Source: Symbioplanes lichenis
GTDB taxonomy: Bacteria > Actinomycetota > Actinomycetes > Mycobacteriales > Micromonosporaceae
Length of the DNA stretch: 64,000 nt
Direction: 5' to 3'
Assembly (NCBI RefSeq): GCF_030709675.1
Contig: NZ_JAUZQD010000011.1
Location: forward strand, 1 to 64,000
Position numbers and translations under genes: made by a program. How positions within the stretch are numbered: the first letter of the stretch is position 1; each line of letters begins with the position of its first letter. Below are positions 24,312 to 32,643 of this stretch, piece by piece. The notes beneath the pieces are model-generated. The model saw only the letters and a program-made list of their open reading frames with translations, made no database searches and had not been told where the DNA came from.

Positions 24312-24392
24312 TGTGGACAACCCGTGAAGATCTGCAGCCTGTGGATAACTCTGGGGACAACCTGTGGAGGCTGTGGATAACTCTGTGGAGAA
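24312..24392. other. cluster of six DnaA-box-like 9-mers
   Basis: In 81 bases six same-orientation 9-mers resemble DnaA boxes: TGTGGACAA (24312, complement TTGTCCACA), TGTGGATAA (24340 and 24372, complement of the classic TTATCCACA), TGGGGACAA (24352), TGTGGAGGC (24363) and TGTGGAGAA (24384). Three are perfect or consensus-grade; the others differ at one or two positions. Spacings are 28, 12, 11, 9 and 12. The cluster lies between two two-component systems, just past the LytTR stop, far from any dnaA or dnaN in this window. It may be a DnaA titration, re-activation or transcription-control site. Confidence 0.75.
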
Positions 24393-24402
24393 ACCGGGGG
24401 AC

Positions 24403-25146
24403 TCAGCGCGTCCAGTCGTTCTTGACCGCCCGGATCAGCCGGTCCTTGAGCTCCCGGGTGTGCCGCCGGCTCACGGGCAGCTCGGCCCCGTCGATGCTGA
24501 CCACGTAACCGGACGAGGTCAGGCGCAGCTCCCGCACCAGCCGGAGCTGGACCAGGTACGAGCGGTGGATGCGCACGAACCCCGCGTCGGCCCAGCGTTC
24601 GGCGAGGGTCGCGAGCGAGACGCGTACGAGATGGGAATTGTCGGCAGTGTGCAAGCGCGCGTAGTCCCCCTGCGCCTCCACCCACCGCACCGACGACCGC
24701 GGCAGCAGCCGGGTCGTCCCCGCCAGCTCGACCGGGATGCTCGGCTCGTCCTCGCGTTTCGGCGGTGCCGGCGCCGGAGTGGCCCGCAGCCCCGCGACCC
24801 GGCGCAGCGACTCGCCCAGGCGCTCGGCCCGCACCGGTTTGCGCACATAGTCGGTGACGCCCAGGTCGAAGGCGTCCACCGCCCCGTCGTCGTAGGCCGT
24901 CACGAACACGATCGCCGGCGGCCGGGCGAAGCGGCGCAGGATCCGGGCGAGCTCCATGCCGTCGAGCCCCGGCATCCGGATGTCCAGGAACACCGCGTCG
25001 ACCTCGGTGTCCCGCAGCACGCGCAGCGCCTCGGTCGCGTCGCCGGCCCGGTGCACGTACGCCACCCGGCCGTCCGCGTTGAGCAGATAGGCGAGCTCGT
25101 CCAGCGCCGGCGGCTCGTCGTCCACGGCCAGAACCACGAGACTCAC
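24403..25146 (-). CDS. LytTR-type response regulator
   Basis: The product is a 247-residue regulator with a receiver domain (LAVDDEPPALDELAYLL; phosphorylated aspartate in AVFLDIRMPGLDGMEL; FVTAYDDGAVDAF; DYVRKPV) and a C-terminal LytTR DNA-binding domain (RWVEAQGDYARLHTAD, FVRIHRSYLVQL, LPVSRRHTRELKDRL). LytTR proteins bind paired sites and often control membrane-transport or cell-surface genes. The GTG start overlaps the kinase stop (GTGA). In actinobacteria such systems are often neighbours of acetate-type symporters, two of which lie 5-12 kb away here. Confidence 0.9.
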   Translation of the reverse strand: MSLVVLAVDDEPPALDELAYLLNADGRVAYVHRAGDATEALRVLRDTEVDAVFLDIRMPGLDGMELARILRRFARPPAIVFVTAYDDGAVDAFDLGVTDYVRKPVRAERLGESLRRVAGLRATPAPAPPKREDEPSIPVELAGTTRLLPRSSVRWVEAQGDYARLHTADNSHLVRVSLATLAERWADAGFVRIHRSYLVQLRLVRELRLTSSGYVVSIDGAELPVSRRHTRELKDRLIRAVKNDWTR

Positions 25147-26360
25147 GCGCGTACCCCGGGATGGAATTTCGGCACCCGCATGCTCACCTTGGTCCCCGCC
25201 CCCGGCGCTGTCTCCACGACCAGCCCGAAGCGGTCGCCGAAGACCGTGCGCAGCCGCTCGTCCACGTTCGAGAGCCCGACGTGCTGCCCGGCCTCGTCCC
25301 CCTTGCCGTTGGAGGCCGCCGCCCGCGCGACCCCCGCGGCCAGCGCCGCCGGATCCATGCCCACCCCGTCGTCCTCGACCGTGATGTGACACTCGGCACC
25401 GGCATCACGGGCTTCGATGCTCACCATACCGACGCCGGGCTTGCGCGACAGTCCGTGCCGGACGGCGTTCTCGACGAGCGGCTGCAGGCACAGGAACGGC
25501 AGCCCCACCGGCAGCACCTCCGGCGCGATCTGCAGGCGCACCTGCAGCCGGTCGCCGAAGCGGGCCCGCTCGATGGTCAGATAGCGGTCGATCGACCGCA
25601 GCTCCTCGGCGAGCGTCGTGAACTCGCCGTGCGCCCGGAACGAGTAGCGCGTGAACTCGGCGAACTCCAGGATCAGCTCCCGCGCCCGCTCGGGGTCGGT
25701 GCGGACGAAGGAGGCGATCGCGGTCAGCGCGTTGTAGATGAAGTGCGGGCTGATCTGGGCGCGCAGGGCACGGACCTCGGCCCGGGCCAGCCGCTCGCGC
25801 GAGGAGTCGAGCTCGGCCAGCGCCAGCTGCGAGCCCGCCCACCGGGCCGTCTCCATGGTCGCCTGCACCAGCCCGGGCGCCGGATGACTGTCCGCGACCG
25901 CGACGAGCGCGCCCAGGGCCTGCCCGTCCGCGCCGGTCAGAGGGGCGACCACCGCACCGCGCACGATGCAGTCGACCCGGTCGCACGGCAGGTCACCGGC
26001 GCTCAGCACGATCGACCGGTTCCCGGTGACGGCCCGGCGCGCCGCCTCGGCGAACTGGTCGCTGTGATGGCTCCCCCGTCCGTCGAAAGCGAGGCACCGC
26101 TCCGCGTCGGCGACCGTCAGCCCCGGCGCCCCGACCAGCCGGCGCAGGTGCCGGGCCGCCTTGCCCGCGGTCGCGGCAGTCAATCCCGTACGCAACGGCT
26201 CCGCCGCCAGCGAAGCGGAGTGCAACACGTCGTAGGTCGCCCGCTGCCCCGCAGTCGCGACCCCGCGCCGGGCCCGCAGCCGCAGCACCGCCACTACCGC
26301 CCCGCCGAGCGCGACCAGAACAGCGACGACCGCGACCGCGCTGCCGATCTGTCCGCCCAT
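25143..26360 (-). CDS. LytS-type sensor histidine kinase
   Basis: The product has 405 residues with one N-terminal membrane span (about 5-27) and a GAF-like region (about 70-185). The phosphoacceptor segment is of the His_kinase type, RAQISPHFIYNALTAIASFV, in place of SHELRTP. The ATPase part has LVENAVRHGLSRKPG, VEDDGVGMDP and HVGLSNVDERLRTVFG. This architecture defines the LytS/YehU kinases that partner LytTR regulators. It is joined to its regulator by a GTGA overlap. The single span and internal GAF suggest sensing of a cytoplasmic signal, such as a metabolite, rather than an external one. Confidence 0.9.
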   Translation of the reverse strand: MGGQIGSAVAVVAVLVALGGAVVAVLRLRARRGVATAGQRATYDVLHSASLAAEPLRTGLTAATAGKAARHLRRLVGAPGLTVADAERCLAFDGRGSHHSDQFAEAARRAVTGNRSIVLSAGDLPCDRVDCIVRGAVVAPLTGADGQALGALVAVADSHPAPGLVQATMETARWAGSQLALAELDSSRERLARAEVRALRAQISPHFIYNALTAIASFVRTDPERARELILEFAEFTRYSFRAHGEFTTLAEELRSIDRYLTIERARFGDRLQVRLQIAPEVLPVGLPFLCLQPLVENAVRHGLSRKPGVGMVSIEARDAGAECHITVEDDGVGMDPAALAAGVARAAASNGKGDEAGQHVGLSNVDERLRTVFGDRFGLVVETAPGAGTKVSMRVPKFHPGVRA

Positions 26361-26392
26361 GCGGAGATCCTGACGGCAACGGCGGCAAACCG

Positions 26393-27967
26393 CTAGTAGG
26401 CGCCTTTTTGCTTGAGGACCACGCCGACCGTACGCCAGAGGATGCCCAGGTCGTAGGTGAGCGACCAGTTGTCGACGTAGTAGAGGTCGAGCCGGACCGC
26501 CTCGTCCCAGGACAGGTCGGAGCGGCCGGAGACCTGCCAGAGGCCGGTGATGCCGGGGCGCACGAGCAGGCGCCGGCGCACGTCGCCCAGGTAGTCGCCG
26601 TCGTCGGCGGGCAGGGGGCGCGGGCCGACCAACGACATCTCGCCCTTGAGCACGTTGATCAGCTGCGGGAGCTCGTCGAGGGACGTGTTGCGCAGCTTGC
26701 TGCCGAAGGCGAAGATGCGCGGGTCGTTCTTCATCTTGAAGAGCATGCCGTCGGAGTCGTTGAGCTCCTCGAGACTGGCCTTGCGCTCCTCGGCGTCGAC
26801 GTACATGGTGCGGAACTTCCAGACCCGGAACGTGCGCCCCTCGTGCCCGACGCGCGGCTGGCGGAAGAACACCGGGCCGGGGTCGGAGAGCCGGATGCCG
26901 ATCGCGATGACCGCGAGGATCGGCGACAGGAAGAGCAGGCCGAAGAAGGCGACCACGCGGTCGATGAGGTTCTTGACGAGCCAGCCGGGCCCGGAGAGGG
27001 TCGGCTCCTCGACGTGCAGCAGCGGCAGGCCCTCGATCGGGCGGATGTGCACGCGGGGGCCGGCGATGTCGGTGAGCTGCGGCGCGACGACCAGGTCGAC
27101 GCCGGTGCCCTCGAGCTGCCAGGCCAGGCGGCGCAGCTCGCCGGGCTCCGAGCTGGCCGAGCCGCACACGGCGATCGTGTCGGCGCCGACCTCGCGGACC
27201 AGGGTGAGCACGTCCCGGCCCGCATAGACGGGGACCGGCGTCTCGATGCCGCGGGCCGCGGCGTAGCCGTCGGTGATGTGGATGGCGACCGGGATGAGGC
27301 CGGCGGCCGGGCTGCGGGTGACCGCGGTGTAGACCTCGAGCGCCTCGGGCAGCGTGCCGACCAGGATCATCCGGTGCGCGCCGTGGCCGGTCTTGCGCCG
27401 GGCGACGTGCAGGATCTGCCGGGCCGAGACGCGGCAGAAGAGGATGAAGACCAAGGCCATGATCGTGACGTAGGCGATGGTCACCCGGGACAGCTCGGTC
27501 TTGGTGCCGAAGGCGAGCAGGGAGACGGCGGCGACCACGGCGACGAAGGCCCGGACGACGCGTTTGTACTCCTCGCTGCCCAGGCCCAGGCAGCGGCGGT
27601 CGTAGCTGCCGTTGCCCCAGAGGATCACCAGCCAGCCGAGCGGCAGGCCGATGAAGGCCACGAGGTAGAAGATCTCCTCGCGGTTCTGGAAACCGGAGTT
27701 CGCCTTCTCGATGAACGTGACCGCGAGATAGCTCGCGAAGAGGGCGGAGATCAGGTCCGTGAAGACCAGGATCGCCGTGTACGGCCGGTGCCACCGGGAG
27801 AGCCGGCGGTGCTGACGCGTCCACGCGGATCGTGGCACGCCGTTACTCGGCGGTGGCTCCTGCTGCCACTCGAAGCTGTCGTACGGCATGCCGCTCCGGC
27901 TCTTGCTGGTGCTGGGCGCCGGGCGCTGGAGGCTCGTGGTCACCTCGCCTGTGTCCTCCCGCATCAC
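26393..27967 (-). CDS. polyprenyl-phosphate sugar-1-phosphate transferase
   Basis: The product starts a surface glycan by moving a sugar phosphate from a nucleotide sugar to undecaprenyl phosphate. It has 524 residues. The N-terminal third has four membrane helices and a CoA-binding-like central domain (about 190-320). The C-terminal catalytic domain is of the WcaJ type: one reentrant helix (RVVAFFGLLFLSPILAVIAI), RQPRVGHEGRTFRVWKFRTM, LRNTSLDELPQLINVLKGEMSLVGPRP, and RPGITGLWQVSGRSDLSWDEAVRLD. All catalytic charged motifs are present. It likely acts with the glycosyltransferase at 29047 and the LCP ligases of this window. Confidence 0.92.
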   Translation of the reverse strand: MMREDTGEVTTSLQRPAPSTSKSRSGMPYDSFEWQQEPPPSNGVPRSAWTRQHRRLSRWHRPYTAILVFTDLISALFASYLAVTFIEKANSGFQNREEIFYLVAFIGLPLGWLVILWGNGSYDRRCLGLGSEEYKRVVRAFVAVVAAVSLLAFGTKTELSRVTIAYVTIMALVFILFCRVSARQILHVARRKTGHGAHRMILVGTLPEALEVYTAVTRSPAAGLIPVAIHITDGYAAARGIETPVPVYAGRDVLTLVREVGADTIAVCGSASSEPGELRRLAWQLEGTGVDLVVAPQLTDIAGPRVHIRPIEGLPLLHVEEPTLSGPGWLVKNLIDRVVAFFGLLFLSPILAVIAIGIRLSDPGPVFFRQPRVGHEGRTFRVWKFRTMYVDAEERKASLEELNDSDGMLFKMKNDPRIFAFGSKLRNTSLDELPQLINVLKGEMSLVGPRPLPADDGDYLGDVRRRLLVRPGITGLWQVSGRSDLSWDEAVRLDLYYVDNWSLTYDLGILWRTVGVVLKQKGAY

Positions 27968-28160
27968 GGACCGCCCGCACCGCGAACATTACGCACCGCC
28001 ACGGCCCCCGGGATCCCGGCGGGGCTGTCGATGCCCCATGCGCGACGGACGACGCGTGGGGACCGGGCCACTATACCGATGGAACGACGCAGAAGAAGGT
28101 GACGTTGTGGCAGCTTTCGACGTGTCCTCACGCAATCACTGCCCGTGACGGCCGGGGGCG

Positions 28161-29021
28161 TCAGCGGATCAGCTTCGACATCCGGCGGTCGGCCAGCGGT
28201 TTGCCGCCGGTCTGACACGTCGGGCAGTACTGGAGACTCTTGTCCGCGAACGAGACCTCACGCACCGTGTCGCCGCAGACCGGGCACGGCAGCCCGGTGC
28301 GGGCGTGGACCCGCATCCCGGCCCGCTTCTCGCCCTTGAGCTCGGCGGCCTTCTGGCCCACCGACCGGGTCACCGCGTCGGTCTCCACCTGACGCGTGGC
28401 CTCGAAGAGCGTCGTGAGCTGCTCGTCGGTCAGCTTGCCGGTGAGCGCGAACGGCGACATCTTCGCCACGTGCAGGATCTCGTCGGAGTAGGCGTTGCCG
28501 ATGCCGGCCAGCACCTCCTGGTCGGTCAGGACACCCTTGATCTGCCCGTTGCGACCCCGGATCCGCTCGGCGAACTCGTCGCGGTCGACCGCCAGGGCGT
28601 CCGGGCCCAGGCGCGCCACGCCGGGGACTTCGGCCGGATCGCGTACGAGATAGGCCGCGAGCGACTTCTGCGTGCCGGCCTCCGTCAGGTCGAAGCCGGA
28701 GCCGTCGTCCAGCCGGACCCGGATCGCGATCGGGCCGCTGCCCGGCTTGAGCGGCGCGGGCGACTTGAAGGAGTCGCGGTAGTGCAGCCAGCCGGCCCGG
28801 GCCAGATGCACGACGAGATGGATGTCGGGGCCGAGCCCGACGTCGAGGAACTTGCCGTGCCGGCCGGCCGTGGTGATCGTCAAGCCGGCGACGGCGCTCG
28901 GCGCGGGGTCATAGGTCTTCAGCGCGCTGAACGAGGACACCTCGAAGCGCTCCACAGTGTGGCCGACCGCACGCTCCCGCAGGTACGCGGCGAGCGCCTC
29001 GACCTCGGGCAGCTCTGGCAC
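28161..29021 (-). CDS. Fpg/Nei family DNA glycosylase/AP lyase
   Basis: The product excises oxidised bases and cuts the abasic strand. It has 286 residues. The start VPELPEVEALAAYL gives, after removal of the initiator, the catalytic N-terminal proline and glutamate. A helix-two-turn-helix occurs near GVLTDQEVLAGIGNAYSDEIL. The C-terminal zinc finger has CPVCGDTVREVSFADKSLQYC-type spacing with a last CPTC pair (described in parts). The GTG at 29021 is fixed by the need for proline at position 2. The actinobacterial Nei subgroup is likely. It is divergent from the glycosyltransferase with only 25 bases between starts. Confidence 0.88.
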   Translation of the reverse strand: MPELPEVEALAAYLRERAVGHTVERFEVSSFSALKTYDPAPSAVAGLTITTAGRHGKFLDVGLGPDIHLVVHLARAGWLHYRDSFKSPAPLKPGSGPIAIRVRLDDGSGFDLTEAGTQKSLAAYLVRDPAEVPGVARLGPDALAVDRDEFAERIRGRNGQIKGVLTDQEVLAGIGNAYSDEILHVAKMSPFALTGKLTDEQLTTLFEATRQVETDAVTRSVGQKAAELKGEKRAGMRVHARTGLPCPVCGDTVREVSFADKSLQYCPTCQTGGKPLADRRMSKLIR

Positions 29022-29046
29022 ACAGACAACGGTAGCGTTTGTCGCC

Positions 29047-30237
29047 GTGAAGGTCGTCGTTGCGCACAACAGATACCGCGAGGCGATTCCCTCCGGGGAG
29101 AACGTCATCGTCGACACCGAGATCGCCCAGCTCGCCGAGGCCGGGGTCGACGTGCTGCCGTTCCAGCGCGCCTCCGACTCCATCGGGGACCTACCCGCCG
29201 TCGAGAAGGCGCTGCTGCCGGTGTCGCCGATCTGGGGCCGGGCCGCCCAGCGCGACCTCGCCGAGCTGCTGGAACGCGAGCGTCCCGACGTGCTGCACCT
29301 GCACAACCCGTACCCGTTGCTGTCGCCTTGGGTCGTGCGGACCGCGCACAAGCACGGCGTGCCGGTCGTGCAGACCGTGCACAACTATCGGCAGGTGTGC
29401 TCCTCCGGGCTCTACTTCCGCGACGGGCACAATTGCCACGACTGCCGAGGAAAAGCGTTCGGCTGGCCGGCCGTGCAGCACAAGTGCTACCGCGGCTCGG
29501 CGGCGCAGAGCGCGCTGATGGCGACCACGCTGGCGGTGCACCGGCCCACGTGGCGCTCGGTCGACCGCTACATCGCGCTGACCGGGCGGATCGCCGACCA
29601 CCTGCGCGACTACGGCATCCCGGACGACCACATCGTCATCAAGCCCAACGGCCTGCCCGACCCGGGCGAGCCGGCCCCGCTCGGCGAGGGCTTCCTCTAC
29701 GCCGCCCGGCTCTCCCCCGAGAAGGGCCTGGCCCTGCTCCTCGACGCCTGGCGCCGGCACCCCGACGGCGAGCTGGGCCCCCTGCGCATCGCCGGGGACG
29801 GTGAGCTGCGCCCGCTGGCCGAGCAGGCCGCCGCCGAGCGGGAGGACGTGACCTATCTCGGACCGCTGGACCGCGCCGGCATGACCGCCGCCCGGGACGC
29901 CGCGTCGGTCGTGGTCGCCGTGCCGACCTGGGACGACGTGCTCCCGACGGTGATCCTGGAGGCGATGGCCGCCGGGCGCCCGGTGCTGGGCACGGACGTG
30001 GGCGGGATCCCGTACCTGCTGGGGGTGGGGGAGGCCGCGGAGCCCGCGGGCTGGGCCGTGCCGCCGGACCCCACGTCGCTGGCGGCCGCGCTGCCGATCG
30101 CCCGGGCCGGGGCCGCGCTGAAGGCGAGTGCCGCGCGGGAGCGCTATCTCGGCGCCTTTCACCCCGACGTCGTCACCCGCCGGCTGCTCGGAATTTACTC
30201 CGAACTGACGGCAAATTCCCAGGTCACATCCAGATAG
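29047..30237 (+). CDS. GT4-type glycosyltransferase
   Basis: This enzyme transfers a sugar from a nucleotide donor and has a GT-B fold, 396 residues. The N-terminal domain has VVVAHNRYREAIPSGENVIV, LHLHNPYPLLSPWVV and QTVHNYRQVCSSGLYFRDGH, followed by three further cysteines in CHDCRGKAF and HKCYRG. That cysteine group is known in a subset of capsule glycosyltransferases. The C-terminal domain has YAARLSPEKGLALLLDAW, IAGDGELRPL and the donor-site PTWDDVLPTVILEAMAAGRPV. The GTG start at 29047 begins the fold directly, with no ribosome site, so leaderless translation is likely. Its role in a surface glycan is inferred from context. Confidence 0.85.
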   Translation: MKVVVAHNRYREAIPSGENVIVDTEIAQLAEAGVDVLPFQRASDSIGDLPAVEKALLPVSPIWGRAAQRDLAELLERERPDVLHLHNPYPLLSPWVVRTAHKHGVPVVQTVHNYRQVCSSGLYFRDGHNCHDCRGKAFGWPAVQHKCYRGSAAQSALMATTLAVHRPTWRSVDRYIALTGRIADHLRDYGIPDDHIVIKPNGLPDPGEPAPLGEGFLYAARLSPEKGLALLLDAWRRHPDGELGPLRIAGDGELRPLAEQAAAEREDVTYLGPLDRAGMTAARDAASVVVAVPTWDDVLPTVILEAMAAGRPVLGTDVGGIPYLLGVGEAAEPAGWAVPPDPTSLAAALPIARAGAALKASAARERYLGAFHPDVVTRRLLGIYSELTANSQVTSR

Positions 30238-30267
30238 ATCGGACTCGAAACGGGCAAGCTCGGCCGC

Positions 30268-31758
30268 ATGACTTCTCGCCGGACGGTTCTGCTGGGCATC
30301 GGAGGAGCCGTCGTGGTGGCGGCCGCGGGCGGGGGTGTCGGCTATGCGCTGGCACCTTCCGACGATCCCGAGCCGGCTCAGCCGGCCGCGACCCCGGCGG
30401 CCTTCAAGTCGCGGCCCGACCTCAACCCGGTGCCCGTGACAATCACCACGCCCGCCACCGGTACGACGCCCGGCGTCATCATGCTGACGCCGTTCGCTAC
30501 GGCGACCGGCCCGCTCATCGTGAACCAGGCGGGTCAGCCCGTCTGGTACCGCAGCGTGCCGCCGCCGGCCACGGTCGCCATCGACTTCAAGGGCCAGACC
30601 TACCGCGGCGAGCCGGTGCTGACCTGGTGGGAGGGCACGATCGGCGGCACCGGCGGCCAGGGCGTGGGGCAGGGCGAGTTCGTCGTCGCGGACAGCGCGT
30701 ACCGGGAGATCACGCGGGTCCGGGCGGTCGGCAGCGAGCAGGCCGATCAGCACGACTTCGTGATCACGCCGCAGAACACGGCGCTCTTCTGGGTCTACGA
30801 CCCGATCCCGTACGACCTGACGCCGCTCGGCGGGCCCGCGGACGGCGTCCTGCACGAGGGCGTCATCCAGGAGGTCGACATCGAGACCGGCGAGCGCTTG
30901 TGGCAATGGCGGTCCAGCGAGCACGTGCCGATCGACGAGTCCTATGCACCGGTGCCGACGGGGGACTCGGCCCATCTGCCGTACGACTACTTCCACGCCA
31001 ACTCGGTCGGGCTGGACGCCGACGGGAACGTGCTTGTGTCGGCCCGCCACACGTGGACCACTTACAAGATCAACAAGCAGACCGGCGACATCATGTGGCG
31101 GGTGGGTGGCAAGAAGTCGTCGTTCACCGTGGCGCCGGACGCCGCGTTCAGCTGGCAGCACGACTTCCGCCGGCGCAGCGACGGGACGTACAGCGTCTTC
31201 GACAACGGCGCCGGCCTGACCCAGGAGAAGGACCACAGCCGAGGCTTGATCTTCTCGATCGACGAGAAGGCGAAGACGGTCGCCATGGTGCGCGAGTTCA
31301 CGCACCCGGCCAAGCTGCTGGCGCCGACCCAGGGCAACTTCCGCGAGCTCCCGGACGGCGGCTCCTTCGTCGGCTGGGGCCAGTCGCCGTGGTTCACCGA
31401 GTACGCCCCCGACGGCACCGTGCGTCTCGACGGTCACCTGCCGCTGGACAACCAGTCGTACCGCGCCTACAAGATCGACTGGGCGGGCGCCCCGGCGGAC
31501 CAGCCCGCCCTCGGCCTCCGCGTCGAGAACAACACCGTGATCGTCAACGCCAGCTGGAACGGCGCGACGGCGGTCGCCCGGTGGCGGGCGCGGTCGGGCT
31601 CGCAGCCGGGCCAGCTCGCGCAGCCGGTGGAGGCCGCGTCGGCCGGCTTCGAGACCGAGCTGACGATCCCGGGCATGGTCGAGTACGTGGCCGTGGACGC
31701 GCTGGACGCGGCCGGCCAGGTGCTGGGCACCTCGTCGGCCATCCCCGTCCGAGTGTGA
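30268..31758 (+). CDS. arylsulfotransferase-like (ASST_2) secreted protein
   Basis: The product has 496 residues and a twin-arginine-like signal (SRRTVLLGIGGAVVVAAAGG). The body is a beta-propeller-like region with repeated blades: PVWYRSVPPP, LFWVYDPIPYDL, GERLWQWRSSEHV, FHANSVGLDADGNVLVSARH, ITW-like GDIMWRVGGK, and WQHDFRRRSDGTYSVFDNG. HANSV and QHDF correspond to the conserved histidine-bearing blades of the arylsulfotransferase_2 family. Biochemical activity is unproven for most actinobacterial members, which may be structural or oxidoreductase-like. It follows the glycosyltransferase by 30 bases and may be co-transcribed. Confidence 0.78.
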   Translation: MTSRRTVLLGIGGAVVVAAAGGGVGYALAPSDDPEPAQPAATPAAFKSRPDLNPVPVTITTPATGTTPGVIMLTPFATATGPLIVNQAGQPVWYRSVPPPATVAIDFKGQTYRGEPVLTWWEGTIGGTGGQGVGQGEFVVADSAYREITRVRAVGSEQADQHDFVITPQNTALFWVYDPIPYDLTPLGGPADGVLHEGVIQEVDIETGERLWQWRSSEHVPIDESYAPVPTGDSAHLPYDYFHANSVGLDADGNVLVSARHTWTTYKINKQTGDIMWRVGGKKSSFTVAPDAAFSWQHDFRRRSDGTYSVFDNGAGLTQEKDHSRGLIFSIDEKAKTVAMVREFTHPAKLLAPTQGNFRELPDGGSFVGWGQSPWFTEYAPDGTVRLDGHLPLDNQSYRAYKIDWAGAPADQPALGLRVENNTVIVNASWNGATAVARWRARSGSQPGQLAQPVEAASAGFETELTIPGMVEYVAVDALDAAGQVLGTSSAIPVRV

Positions 31759-31770
31759 AAGCGGCCCGGC

Positions 31771-31820
31771 CTGGCCCGGCCTGGCCCGGCCTGGCCCGGC
31801 CTGGCCCGGCCTGGCCCGGC
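31771..31820. repeat. 10-bp tandem repeat, five perfect copies
   Basis: CTGGCCCGGC occurs five times without error, preceded by the related GCGGCCCGGC. It lies just after the arylsulfotransferase-like stop and before a hairpin between convergent genes. It does not resemble the gene end and is probably a slippage product. Confidence 0.95.
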
Positions 31821-31842
31821 GCGACCGGCCTGCGCCGGTCGC
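31821..31842. terminator. hairpin between convergent genes
   Basis: GCGACCGG (31821-31828) pairs perfectly with CCGGTCGC (31835-31842) over a six-base loop. It sits seven bases from the minus-strand CDP-alcohol transferase stop and probably ends transcription from both sides. Confidence 0.7.
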
Positions 31843-31848
31843 GCCGGA

Positions 31849-32643
31849 TCAGCCGTTGAGGGCCTTGCGGCCGGAGAACGCGATGCTGGCGGCGAGGAAG
31901 CCGCCGTTGACCAGGGTGAACGCGCCGATCACCCAGATCGTGAACTGCGGGGCGACGGTCAGGACGACGCCGGCGAGGGCGATCACCGCGCCGTAGTCGC
32001 GGACCAGCTTGACCACGCGTACGGGCAGGGAGCTGCTCGTCACCATGCTGGACGCCTGCTCGCCGGTCTGCATGACCGAGGTGACCAGGTTGACCATCCA
32101 GGTGCCCGCGAAGGCCGCCAGCAGCCACGACGGCGTCTCCGGCACCTGGGCCGACGCCGTGGCGGACAGGGCGGCCACCAGGGCGATCTGCGCCGCCACG
32201 TCGCACAGGACGTCGACGCGGCCGCCGGCGGTGCTGGCCTGGCCGGTGACCCGGGCAAGCTGGCCGTCGGAGCAGTCCAGGGCGTAGGCGGCCTGCCAGC
32301 CCAGGAGCGCGAGCAGGCCGATCGGCCAGGCCCAGATGCGGCCGTCGGCCACCGGCTCGGCCGCCGCGACGACGATGAACGACACCAGGCAGCTCAGGCC
32401 CAGGTTGGCCACGGACAGCACGGTCGGCGCCAGCCGGTGCTTGTGGGCGAAGACGGCGACCCGGGAGCCGAGGCGCTGGCTGATCGCTTCGCTGAAGAGG
32501 CCGCCGCCCCGGTTGACGCGGTAGTAGTCGGCGGCCGTGGGCGCGCTGCCCACGGCCGTGGTGGTGTTGCTCGGAGGGACAGGGCCACCCGCCGGCGAGG
32601 GGCCGGCGGGGGGCTGGTCAGCGGTGGGCGACGGCGTCGGCAT
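31849..32643 (-). CDS. CDP-alcohol phosphatidyltransferase family protein
   Basis: The product is a membrane enzyme of 264 residues that displaces CMP from a CDP-alcohol with another alcohol, giving a phosphodiester. The family motif is complete: DGQLAR, then G and two aspartates at the canonical spacing (DG-x2-AR-x8-G-x3-D-x3-D, about residues 125-147). About six membrane helices surround it; the first 40 residues are Pro/Ser/Thr-rich. The substrates are not shown by sequence. The start overlaps the upstream dehydrogenase gene by 26 bases. Being the last enzyme of an operon with a cytidylyltransferase and a glycerol-1-phosphate-dehydrogenase-like protein, it probably uses their product. Confidence 0.85.
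   Translation of the reverse strand: MPTPSPTADQPPAGPSPAGGPVPPSNTTTAVGSAPTAADYYRVNRGGGLFSEAISQRLGSRVAVFAHKHRLAPTVLSVANLGLSCLVSFIVVAAAEPVADGRIWAWPIGLLALLGWQAAYALDCSDGQLARVTGQASTAGGRVDVLCDVAAQIALVAALSATASAQVPETPSWLLAAFAGTWMVNLVTSVMQTGEQASSMVTSSSLPVRVVKLVRDYGAVIALAGVVLTVAPQFTIWVIGAFTLVNGGFLAASIAFSGRKALNG

Noticed and set aside
24198..24402. DnaA-box cluster as the chromosomal origin oriC
   Set aside because: Actinobacterial oriC lies between dnaA and dnaN, which are not here; the flanks are two-component genes and the cluster is short. I keep it as a DnaA-related site, not an origin.
25143..27824. An 893-codon frame fusing the LytS kinase to an upstream Arg/Pro-rich region
   Set aside because: The N-terminal 490 codons are the antisense-like frame of the sugar transferase gene. 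The kinase proper begins at ATG 26360 with its own membrane span.
29191..31437. A 748-codon minus-strand open frame opposite the glycosyltransferase and arylsulfotransferase-like genes
   Set aside because: Long antisense frames are expected in high-GC DNA. The plus-strand genes have clear family motifs and the antisense product is His/Arg/Gly/Pro-rich without recognisable domains.
31771..31820. Five CTGGCCCGGC units as a protein-binding or mobile element
   Set aside because: The short perfect repeat is best explained by slippage; it has no dyad and no neighbouring mobile gene.
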